From the NCBI GenBank assembly GCA_023079485.1, contig CM041115.1, forward strand, positions 43,641,805 through 43,705,804: a DNA stretch of 64,000 bases, read 5' to 3'. Below are positions 24,301 through 33,650 of this stretch, piece by piece. The notes under the pieces were generated by a model. It did not search any database. It was not told where the DNA came from and was given only the letters and a program-made list of their open reading frames with translations. Source of the stretch: Archilochus colubris (Eukaryota; Chordata; Aves; Apodiformes; Trochilidae). Both the position numbers and the translations under genes were made by a program. The stretch's first letter is position 1, and every line of letters begins with the position of its first letter.

Positions 24301-25448
24301 CATGTCTACCTAAGATAGCAGCATTTATTTTGGGGACCTGAGATAAACAGGTCTTTGTAGCTAGAAGCTACCCAAGATGTAGGTCCAAGCACTTGGGTGT
24401 CAAGACACCTACAGAATAACGCTGTAAGTCACCATTTTGATTGTGTAAGGCTGAACATTTTTTCACTGGAAAATTGATGCTTTCAAGCACAGTTAAGACA
24501 TTTATGAGGCCACACAGACCTCCAAAGTATGCTGTAAGATAAACAGCCTTTTCCTTGCCAGAACAATTAGGCAAGTAAAAGAGCAGTATACTTAAAATGC
24601 ACCAGCAGTGACATAATGTTCTGGAAATGCTTGACTTCTCAAAAAACTTTATTACTCATTTTATATTGATGCACTTCCTCTGAAACATCTGTATTTAAAA
24701 AGATATTTTGGAAAAAAAGTATAAAATTCTAAGATGCTTTTCTTCCACCCTGTCTAGCCTGAGCTGAAACTCTGCATATACAATCAACAAAAGAAAGGGA
24801 CAGTGCAAACCCTGACAGCCTGAGTCATAACCTCCAGAAGCAACAGGTTTCACAGGTCCCATGTTGGACCTTCAGGAGGCATATTGATCATCTACAGTGG
24901 GGCAAAGGCAACTCAGACCATCAGACTTCCTGAAAAAAGATGGGTTGCTCTAATAAGCAGCAGGACAACAGCGACAATAATTGATACAGCAAATTTTATA
25001 AAAGATGTTATATTGTAATTTTCATAGTGCAAGAATTCTCCCTCTAACTAGAATTACAATAGAACTGCTATTTTGAAGAAGGTTTCTGTTCTAGTTCTTT
25101 TAGACATAGCTTTTTTTTCTTTCTTTCTTTCTTTTTTTTTTTTTTTTTCCATTTTCCTTAATTTGCTTGGATTCTGCTTTAGACTGGAATCATCTTGACA
25201 AGATTACAGACATACCTGTCACTCAGGAAAGAGTTACCTGGCTTTCCAGAATTTGGCTGCGCACTTTTCAGCATCAATTGCATCTCATCAGACCTCTCAT
25301 CAGACCTCTCAGCAGAACTCTTAGCAGACCTCTTAGCAGACCTCTTTCTACGGGGAGGTGCTTCATACATCTTCCTGAAGCCTGAGCGCAGCACCATTGT
25401 AGAAGCATTCCAGAAATCCTGGCAGCCTCGCTTCCCTCTCTTCTCCAT
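12173..25448 (-). CDS. IL33: Interleukin-33 orthologue, IL-1 family cytokine (spliced, 7 coding exons)
   Basis: Coding exons on the minus strand, in order: 25448-25238, 24531-24433, 23712-23587, 21624-21577, 20315-20227, 18571-18485, 12358-12173. Seen: every intron is GT-AG, the phases (1,1,1,1,0,0) agree, and the joined frame is 846 nt, or 281 residues plus stop; human IL-33 has 270. Layout: residues 1-70 are basic with MVLRSG at 18-23; 71-103 form a linker with KKCSALHN; about 104-281 are an IL-1-type beta-trefoil. Aligned landmarks against human IL-33 are DSKTVHFDID with DQSITFALED, EFVLLCKGKKHLALK with DFWLHANNKEHSVEL, NFFIMH with AFFVLH, and FYFRVS with ILFKLS. There is no signal peptide, as expected for this family. 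Known for mammals: a nuclear, chromatin-bound alarmin released on damage that signals through ST2 (IL1RL1) and IL1RAP. The neighbour is KIAA2026, head-to-head as in mammals. The start ATG has A at -3 and G at +4 but lies 1 nt after a possible acceptor, so an upstream coding exon is possible. Exon 2 is the least certain exon. Function in birds is inferred. Confidence 0.85.
12359..18484 (-). other. IL33: IL33 intron 6 (6.1 kb)
   Basis: No exon with protein similarity seen. Around 13.1-13.4 kb there is a segment ending AAAAGCTTTATTAATAAATG that might be an old LTR, but I cannot assign it. The short frames at 14.0-14.6 kb are not recognisable. Confidence 0.6.
18485..18571 (-). CDS. IL33: IL33 coding exon 6: cysteine-rich loop segment
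   Basis: 87 nt, phase 0-0, between the acceptor TTTGTAAACACAG and the donor ACAG|GTATAT. The 29 residues (192-220) contain three cysteines within 15 positions (C197, C207, C211) in VLKASCTEPDSVQRRC and VETCKHDD. The matching mammalian stretch (HKCEKPLPDQ) is much shorter, so this looks like an enlarged loop. The exon is supported by its splice sites, open frame and phase rather than by close similarity. Confidence 0.7.
18636..18730 (-). mobile_element. Short CR1 3'-end fragment in IL33 intron 5
   Basis: AATCATAGAATCATAGAATT, GGTTGGAAGGGATC and TTCCAACCCCCCTGCC are the signature 3' end of CR1. Only about 95 bp are retained. Confidence 0.85.
20227..20315 (-). CDS. IL33: IL33 coding exon 5: core beta-trefoil strands
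   Basis: 89 nt, phase 1 to 0, acceptor TATATAAAACAG and donor GAAG|GTAAGC. It encodes residues 162-191 (DSKNLVSLTQ...). EFVLLCKGKKHLALK matches the IL-1-family signature seen in human IL-33 as DFWLHANNKEHSVEL: an aromatic/aliphatic strand, a turn with charged residues, then H-x-(V/A)-x-L. Confidence 0.85.
21577..21624 (-). CDS. IL33: IL33 coding exon 4 (48-nt mini-exon)
   Basis: Acceptor ATCTTCTGTTTTAG and donor ACTG|GTAAGA flank 48 nt in phase 1-1. They encode DIAWLGVFTKDESAAT (residues 146-161, the first codon split). It corresponds to the mammalian segment KVLLSYYESQHPSNESG. The mammalian caspase-3/7 site DGVD, just after this point, has no DxxD counterpart here. Confidence 0.78.
22121..22159. 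repeat. 20-bp tandem duplication in IL33 intron 3
   Basis: GAATGATGTTGTCTTAACT occurs twice head to tail. Confidence 0.85.
23051..23540 (-). mobile_element. CR1 LINE fragment in IL33 intron 3
   Basis: Begins CATAGAATCATAGAATCACA and runs through CTACTTCCCTGGGCAGGG and ACCATCTTCTTGACAAGCTC to about 23540. It ends about 45 bp from the donor of IL33 exon 3. Confidence 0.8.
23587..23712 (-). CDS. IL33: IL33 coding exon 3: first beta-trefoil strands
   Basis: 126 nt between the acceptor ACTAATTTTTCAG and the donor GAAG|GTAGTG, phase 1-1, encoding about residues 104-145. The segment TEDSKTVHFDIDEYGHHEIS lines up with mammalian YNDQSITFALEDESYEIYVE, the opening strands of the cytokine domain. An antisense CR1 fragment ends about 45 bp beyond the donor, so the open frame here continues into repeat sequence that is not coding. 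Confidence 0.82.
24433..24531 (-). CDS. IL33: IL33 coding exon 2 (probable): central linker region
   Basis: A phase 1-1 open segment of 99 nt between an acceptor CTTACAG and the donor AATG|GTGACT. Its end reads TVLESINFPVKKCSALHN, which resembles the mammalian central segment STVECFAFGISGVQKYTRALHD, where activating proteases cut. The 3' part is well supported by this resemblance. The 5' boundary is not certain: a second acceptor (TTTTCCAG, just before TGAAAAAATG) has the same phase and would give a shorter exon. A second phase-1 donor (GTAG|GTGTCT) lies 39 nt further on. Confidence 0.55.
25111..25148. repeat. T-rich (TTTC)n tract in IL33 intron 1
   Basis: A pyrimidine-only run of TTTC units flanked by poly-T, just downstream of IL33 coding exon 1 on the minus strand. 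Confidence 0.9.
25238..25448 (-). CDS. IL33: IL33 coding exon 1: nuclear/chromatin-binding N-terminus
   Basis: Seventy codons plus one base from ATG at 25448 to the donor CCAG|GTAACT. It carries MVLRSGFRK (residues 18-26), the M-x-L-R-S-G nucleosome acidic-patch motif of mammalian IL-33 (MKLRSG). Next comes a basic run PPRRKRSAKR and a five-fold RS(A/D)(K/E) repeat (residues 36-55) built from a degenerate 12-bp tandem repeat. A second donor, GACAG|GTATGT, lies 22 bases further on, but its phase (2) does not fit the next exon. An in-frame TGA lies seven codons before the ATG in unspliced sequence. The pyrimidine-rich CTCCTGCTTTAAG just before the ATG could be an acceptor for a 5' exon. Confidence 0.78.
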
Positions 25449-26820
25449 TCTTAAAGCAGGAGTTAGAATTGGTCACAGTATTTCATGTTTCAGTCAATAA
25501 ATGAGTTTGCAGAGAGTATGATTTGGATAAATAACAGTTAAAGGATAAAAATCAACAAATGTTTGACTGCTTGCATGACTCAAGTCATGACCCATGACTT
25601 TTGCAAGGCAAATGTGGTGTGTTTCCAGTGATAGTTATCTACTTCTACTTCCACCAATATGCATGTTATAATATATTTAAAAATATATTTCAACCTAGAC
25701 AAAATATAAACAATTTATGTGACTTCAAATTAGTTTATATACTCTTTCTAATCATAGGAAGCTAGCAACATTTTGGTAGCTGGTTGAAAATTTTTGTTAT
25801 TTTGTCCTACAGAGTACAATCTAAAATAATGTTCAAAGTATTAACAAATGACCAAAAATCATACTAACTTCAACACAGCACAATCTGACTTTCAGTAAAG
25901 ACATGCAGCCAAATTGCAATTTTAAATCAAGGATTGATTTAAAAAAAAAACAAAAAAACCAAAAAAAACCCAACCCACCTTGTTCTCTTTCTCTTTAAGC
26001 TGCTGAAATCAGACATACTTGAGCACCTGCGTGGTCAATTGCAACAAGATCAACCTCAAAACACAGCAACTTTGAAAATTTTTCCTGCTACATAGATCAT
26101 ATAAATTCATTTATATTAAGGCAGCAAAGAAAATTTGTTACATAGCTTCTCTTGCCCCATTGGTGATCTCATTTGTTCTTAACCACTGTTCCATCTTCCA
26201 TTTGACTCCCCCCCAACATCTGATCATAAAATTAAATAAAGTTCAGCACAAGAAAACAGGATATATGATTTTGGAGTTCATTCATGTGGTGGTACAATCC
26301 AATTATTATCCTGTACTATAATGGTACATTCATAACAAGTTATCTCTAAGACCACTGAAGATCAGAACTATTTTTGTTGAGTGTATTGGGTTGCAGCTGA
26401 CAGTCCTGCCTCCAAAGAAGAGAAGAAACTGCAAGTTTATTCCAATTTACCAATGCATTAAAAGGAACCTTTGTCATGCTATGGCTAATAAATAACAAGA
26501 TTATTTCAAATCAGACTAACTGTATAAAATATATACTGCAGATGAAATATGGGAATATATAAAAATAGACATAAATTAGACTAAGGAAGAGATTTCAGAG
26601 GAAAGCTTTAGTCAAATGAAAAAATATTCCTATTTTTTAGAATTTAACAATCAGTCCAGTAAAATAATTTTAAACTGAAGTGCACTTAAAACCCTGCTGT
26701 AATCTTCCACTCTTGCTTACCTTATTTGCCTGCTATTGTTAGGGTACTTCTATGAAGCAGAATGCAAGAAGCTGCTCTGTTACAGCCCATTTATTGTAGG
26801 AGCACATGGCAGGAAGCCAA

Positions 26821-27155
26821 ACCTCCAAGTAAAAGAAAAGTCTGACACAAACCTACTCTTCCATATTTTGACGTTCATTTATTTATATCAATATTCTCAT
26901 GGCTCTAAATATAGCTGGAATTTCAGGAACATTGGAAACAGTAAGAATAAACATTTAAATATCCTTAAGATGCCCCAGAAGCTGCTTACCTCCAAGTAAA
27001 AGAAAAGTCTGACACAAACCTAGTCTTCCATATTTTGATGTTCATTTATTTATATCAATATTCTCATGGCTCTAAATATAGCTGGAATTTCAGGAACATT
27101 GGAAATAGTGAGAATAAACATTTAAATATCTTTAAGATGCCCCAGAAGCTGCCTT
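26821..27155. repeat. 167-bp tandem duplication
   Basis: Two head-to-tail copies (26821-26987 and 26988-27155) starting ACCTCCAAGTAAAAG and ending at GCCCCAGAAGCTGC. I count about five substitutions, so the copies are about 97% identical. The unit is AT-rich and non-coding, 1.4 kb upstream of the IL33 start codon. Confidence 0.95.
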
Positions 27156-27728
27156 CCCTGGAGCTGCATGCAAATTTTCAGCCAGTAGATCTGCATAATG
27201 CCTGAATATATTCCTAAATACTATTCTAGTGTTTTATGTCAATGGTATCATTCTTGCTATCTGACATTCCTTCCATGGCTGGTCCAAGGGCAGATTCTGG
27301 GTGTATGGTAATATTAAAAAAGAGGAGTGTAGTCTCCACTACAGGGAGCTTGAACCAAGTCAACTGCTTAAACATTTACACAGCTATTAAAAGAGGGCTT
27401 TTCAGGTGTTGCAACAGCAATGGTTACCAATTGACTAATAGCAATATACTGCTTGTGGCATGACTGAACTTGTTTAAAGTGGATGTACTCAGATAATGGT
27501 TTTTACTGTAAAAGAACTAACTCATTTATTATTATATTTGTCATGTTCAATTGGCTTTATCATAATCCCTACCTACATACATTCCTGGCCTTCCACTCAC
27601 CTTTTGGCACTCTCTATGTATACACACTGAATTTGTTCTGATAAGAGAGCCTTGCATTTTTTAAGGAGAGAGTCACACTTTTTTACACCTTATTGAAAGA
27701 GTAAAGTTCCTCTCTAAACAATTGCTTC

Positions 27729-27754
27729 TTTTTTTTTTTTTTTTTTTTTTTTTT
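27729..27754. repeat. Poly-T tract
   Basis: Twenty-six consecutive T bases, possibly the tail of a minus-strand retrocopy, though no parent sequence is recognisable. Confidence 0.9.
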
Positions 27755-29539
27755 CCAGTTTTCTTAAAATTAAGGAGCGGCTGATTTTATCTAGATTTTT
27801 CAGGTAAATTCTATATTTTACCTGTGTTTAGTTTAGAAAAAGGGAGTTGGACATTGGCAGTACACCTGGTCACTATGTTAAAATATATATTTAATTACAA
27901 AGCAATGTGAAACTTCAAAAGTTGCTGGGTGTTACTCAAGCAGACTGAAAAATATGGGAAGGACCCCAAATGCTTTGACCTAAGACTGTCATTTCAGTAC
28001 AGGACAAGACATGCAGCAGAAGCTGGAACACAACTGAAATATAGCCAATGGTCTGTACCAGAAAAAAGATAAGATATAAAAAATGAGTTTGAATTCTGAC
28101 TCTAGTGTCAGTGCCAGATTTACACTGAGGAAAAGTCTGATCACAAATAGTGGTATTCTAAAGAAAGCATTTTCAGTGGAAAAAACCCAAAAAAAATATT
28201 CAGTGGAAGTGGTGGAAAACATTAAAAGTTATGTGAAAGATAGGAATTTCAGATACTAGAGATGTCAGGCCAAAAGTACTTGCTCTAGTTTTGAATATAG
28301 AATGTCTAGTCTAAAATGTAGTGACTTATTAGTTGGGAATAGAGATAATATTTTAATTATACCAGAACTTATATTAATATTCATATGAGAAGTTCCTCTT
28401 GTTCTTCACATTGGAGTCTTTCTCCCTTATAGGCATAAACATACAAAACTAAATATATTTAGCAGTTTACAGAGAACAAAACTGAGATGGCAATTTATCA
28501 ATACATTTTTTTCTTGGAAACTGTAGGGTTGTTTAATATTCTAAGAACATTTTAACATAAGCATGTAACAGTCAACTTTATCTTACTTCACATCCTGTTT
28601 ACGTGGCATGCAAAAGACATATATAGGACTAAGCTGAGTCTACTGTAGCCTATCTATTGTTCCCAGTACTTCCCGCCTGTCATTAAATAATTCTGTTCTG
28701 CTATACAGTGGAGTTTTCTCATACTCAAAACAGTGGGCACTTATTTAAATGTACACGTTTTTCTGTGTACAACAGAAGACTAATGATTTAGAAATGCTCA
28801 GTGCTCCTATCTACCACTTTTTGAGAAACCTGTTCCTAAAAACACACGCGCAAAAGTGAAGAACAGTGCTTTACAAATGGAAGCTATTTCTTCTTCACTG
28901 CAATTTTACCGATTTTTAAACATTTCTCAGGGTCTGAAGTTCTTACACCAAATGTTACTGCAGCTATTTTTTACTCTCTGTGAGTTGCATAATTCTTTTT
29001 GTTGCCAGGAATAACAGAAAGATCATGTCTGCTGAAGCTGAGATTACAAAAGATGTGCTCTCTTCACTCGTTAGGGGACACGCAGGTCTACAAAGCAGGT
29101 TCAGCAAAAGTGGCCCACAGTAACATGCTGCAATACCAGGTGGCATTATGAGCCCTGTGCTTTCACTGCACATAGAGGAAATGCTGGAGGCTGTCAGGAT
29201 ATTTCCTTGGAATACTGTAGCTTCTCTTTATTATAAGAAAAACAGAGTCACATTAACTTTGGCTTTAGCCGTTCAATTCCCAAGAGGTGCAGGGCTGACT
29301 TCAAAAGAGAGTGGGAGACCTACAATATAAAGGGATATTCCAGAAGTTTACAGTTCCATATTACAATTACACCAAGTGAGGTTATGACGTATCTTTAAAG
29401 GAGATCAGTTCTTATATTTTTCTTCATTAGTGAGGATTTTCAATGACGCTCAATGCAATTAAATGCTCAGTAGAGAAGGATTCAGTTAAAGAACTTTTAA
29501 ACAAACTGTATGTAAACAAGACCTTCAGACTTCATGGAG

Positions 29540-30460
29540 TGTAACCCTAAGTGCTGAGGGTGCTTGTCAATGTCATTGCAAGGTCACAGCAACTGGGATA
29601 GGTTCCTGAGGGCTGGAACCTATCTTCTACCCTCAAAACAGGATGTGAAGAAAGGTCATGGGAAGCACTGAGAAACTGGAGTCACTTTGACCCCAGAGAG
29701 GTTGAAACGAGCACTGGAAACCACTTCTAAACAGTATGAGGGTCACGAGGCCATTTGGAGCAGTCAGCACGGATACATGAGGGCTGAGTCATGCCTGGCT
29801 GAGAGTGTTCTGTAATGAAATGACAAGCATGGTCAATCAGAGGAAAGCAGTGGCTGCTGTTTATCTTGACTTTAGTAAGATTTGCAACAGTCTTCCATTA
29901 CATACCTCCAGACAAACTGATAAAATATGGGCTAGATAGATAAGTAGACAGTCAGATTAGTTTGAAACTAGTGCCAGGCTTAGAGAACTGTAATCAGTGG
30001 CTTAAATTTCACCTTGGAGGCCACTCATTTATGGTGTACCCTAAGGTGGTTAGAGGGGCTAGAACCATTTGACATCTTTATTAATAATCTAGATGATAGG
30101 GCAAAGCTCTCTGTCAGGAAGCTTGCCAACAACTCAGGTTTGGGAGAAGTGGTTGAAATACTTGATGGATATTCCAAATGTGTGGGGACCTTGACAAGCT
30201 GAAGAAATGGGCTGACAGGCACTTCATGAAGTTCAACACAGGGAATGCAAAGTGCTGCAGCTGGAGGGGCATGACACCCCATACCAACACAGCCTTTGGG
30301 GATGATTGCTGAAAAGCAGCTTTGCAGAACTGGAACATGTTATCTGGACAGGTTGCAGAGCCTCCATCCTTGAAGATACTCAAAACCCAACTAATCAAGG
30401 CCCTGAGCAAGCTCTTCTAGTTGTCCCTGCTTTGAGCATGGAGGTTACAGAACTCCAGAA
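29540..30460 (+). mobile_element. CR1 LINE fragment including decayed reverse-transcriptase C-terminal region
   Basis: Forward-oriented CR1 text typical of the end of ORF2: TTTATCTTGACTTTAGTAAG, CATCTTTATTAATAATCTAG, ATGATAGGGCAAAGCTCTCT and TTCAACACAGGGAATGCAAA. The frame is broken by stops and shifts. The last 150 bp (GGACAGGTTGCAGAGCCTCC) belong to the CR1 3' region. Confidence 0.8.
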
Positions 30461-31319
30461 GTGTGTTTGAACCTCAGCTTGCCTGTGGTTTCACTGGTTT
30501 TGTGAAATAATAATAATAATAATGATTGTGGGTTTTTTTAATGTAGTTAGAACAGATGTGCAGAAGAGATATGGTTAGATGGGACTGAAGAAGACTTAAA
30601 TTACAACCAGATTTTACTGATGCATTCCTACAACTTCTGTAGAATCACTCTAGAACAAGCTTGAGTATTTGTAGCTATCCAGAAATACAGAATGTCCATT
30701 TAATTTATACTTTTGAAGTACTGCTCAGTCTTTCCACTATTCTTCATTGACTGACCATTATAGTAGGATACAAGTGCTGTCTTGTATATGTGCACTCTGT
30801 GTAAGATGACTAAGCACTGCCACAGCTTTTGTTTGACTCTAGACACGGTGAAATATAAAGCGTACTGCAGAATTGTTGATATTGTGAACATATTGTCACA
30901 GTTTTAGCCAATAACTCGGTGACAGATGCTGTTATTCCCCCACTCCTCTCCTAAGGGACTATAAAAAGGGGAATAAGGCAAGACATTTTGAGGTTTGAGA
31001 CAATTTGCCTCTTTTCTAATTGGCGGATTCAAGACATTCTACTTTTATCTTGTTCAGATATTACCAAAGTTTACAGCTAGCCTGTACCATTCACAGCTAG
31101 CAGGTAGCAGGTTTGTGGTTTAGAGTCTGTCAGATCCCTTGGTATTCATCACCACCTCAACACGCAGCCATCATTTGCCACCTTCTAGCATTCACAGCTT
31201 ATTTTTTCATCTGTGACACCAGCAAGGGCATCAATAGATGAACAAGTCACAGGGCTGAGCTGTGACACTCTTGCCTTAGTGTTACTGGAAAGTAGGGGAG
31301 GGAATCAGGGAAGGTTGGA

Positions 31320-31790
31320 CAAAAGGATGACCATGAGCCACCAATGTGCCTTTGTGGCCAAGAAGGCATCCTGGGGTGCATCAAGCAGAGTGTGGCAAGC
31401 AGGTCCATGGAGGTCACCCTACCCCTCCATTCTGCCCTGGTGAGGCTACATCTGGAGTACTGTGTCCAGTTCTGGACTCACCAGTTCAAGGGCAGGGAAA
31501 GGCTGGAAAGAGTACAGCAAAGGGGTACAAAGATGCTTAGAGGGCAAGGACATCCCTCTTATGAAGAAAGGCTGAGGGACCTGTGTCTATTTTTAGTCTG
31601 GAGTAGATTGAGGGGGGATCTTATAAACACTAACAAATACTTAAAGGGTGGGCATCTGTGACAGGACATAAGGTAATGGGCACAAATTTGAACACAGAAA
31701 GTCCCATCTAAACATGAGGAGGAACTTCTTTAATTTGAGGGATGCAGAGCACTGGAACAGGCTGCCCAGAGAGATTGTGGGGTTTCCATA
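31320..31790 (+). mobile_element. CR1 LINE fragment
   Basis: GAGGCTACATCTGGAGTACT, GTGTCCAGTTCTGGACTC, GAAAGGCTGAGGGACCTGTG and GGAACAGGCTGCCCAGAGAG are CR1 3'-region text in forward orientation. The open frames of about 100 codons inside are remnants. Confidence 0.88.
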
Positions 31791-33650
31791 ATATATCGAG
31801 TGGATGAATGTAACATATGTAATATGTTACATATTTTTTTCTGGTACGTGGAGCATAACCTACAGTTGGTGGTGGAAGATTCTTTTTGATACCCCTTTAC
31901 TGATCTAGAAGCAAACAGGCAGCATCATTTCAGGACTTCACTGAAAGAAACAGATAATTTCACTATTTTTTTCCTAATCGGTTTCTGTAGTGCTGCTGCA
32001 GAGGTCATGCTTCTTTCTTCATTCCATTCCCTGAAGCAGGAAGCTTCTGACTTGTTAGGACACAACCTCCCGGTGTCCTAATACCCACATTACAATACTG
32101 CCAGTTCTTTGAGAGTGTTGGAACAGCCATATCTTCCTGTACAAAAATCCTATAGTCTTCCTGAAAAGGTTAGGGTAGACAACAACTTGAGTTAGAATGT
32201 CTTTGTATTTAGGAGGTTTAGAGCAGTTTTTGTAAATATATTTTACATATTTTCTGAGAATTATGCACAATTCTGTGAGAATGGACATGTGATTGGTTGT
32301 TGAATTTACACAATGGCCCTAAACGACGGAGGGAGCTAAAACTTTGGGGTATTTTGCCTAGGAATTCGGGTTACTCTATATAATATCTGTAGCCACTAGC
32401 TGTTCCTTTGTGGTCTAAAAATACCAATTTCTGTTTGAGAGCAATTGTAAAAGCAAAGTATCAGGTTAGGTCACACTATGAAATTTATTCTCAAATCGAG
32501 TTTAAGGAAGAGACTAAGTGTTTATTTTGTCAGCTGGTGCCTGTAGAAATTGTGGTTGCTTTCACTCTCAGATTAAAATACTCTTTACTTTAGATCCCTC
32601 AATTTGTCCTCCGTGACCTACTAAGGCTCTTTCCCAACAATCATACCAGAGACAGAGAATACTGATCACGTTTGATAGTTGCCTCTATTCCCTTACAAGA
32701 TGTCTCTGTCCTTTGTGAACTCTCTATGAAAGATTGTATCCCACATTTCCCCCTCACAGTATACTTTTATTCTCTTTTCATTTGTACTTTTCCTTCACCT
32801 TCTCAGACACTGAGGTGGTGACTCAGTGACAGACACTCAGACAATACCTGCAAAATTTCTTGCCCTCTTGGTGATAACATGAAGGCAGATGGGCTCATAG
32901 AGAGTAACATTTTGTCTTTGAGAAGATTGTGCAGATCCACATGACCAATTATTTTTATGATTAGATGTAAATTTACGTCATGCTGTTTTACAGTAACTGT
33001 ATATCAAACTAAGATATATGGAGAGAAATTAGAGTAAGCCACACAGAAGTGTCGAATTTATCAGCTCTATTTAATCTGAACAATATATTTCCTGATATGT
33101 GTATCATAGGTCCTGGTGTTAATACTGAGTGTGGAAAAACCCTCCTTTTATTCACTGTTACATATTTTCTAAAGTTTGTTCGCTTTTGCTCCAGCAGTTA
33201 TATTTTGGTTACATCAAAACCGAATACTACCTCTAACTTAAACCAGGAATCGAATAAGGGTTTTATTCAACAGTGCACTCATGTGGCAATACTTGGGAAG
33301 TACATAGCATATGGCAGGACCAGTTAAATGCATTTTCATTAGAGAAAACATAACAATGCATAAGTGTTGTAGGCAGACAGTGATCTGTTCTCCAGAGTAA
33401 TTTATTCCAGGTACTTTTTATTTCTTTTTCTTTTATCCTGCTTTCATTAATTACTTAGAAAAAAATATCCTCTTTGAGGTATTTTCAATATACACATCTT
33501 CCAATAAAGAATATTATCTTGCTTCTTATATATGTGACCCCATTCTTCACTATAAATTTAATTCCAGAGGGTAATATGGATATCTGTATTTCTTTCATCA
33601 CAACAGACTAAAAGATCTGTTCTCTAAGAAAGACCTGAATGCAGCTGAGA

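Noticed and set aside
25231..25448. IL33 exon 1 ending at a second donor (GACAG|GTATGT)
   Set aside because: Phase 2 is incompatible with every following exon, whereas the upstream donor gives phase 1, which fits.
31213..31661. Three overlapping frames of 64-105 codons
   Set aside because: CR1 3'-region remnants; the text (RLHLEYCVQFW) is the usual CR1 reverse-transcriptase tail, frame-broken.
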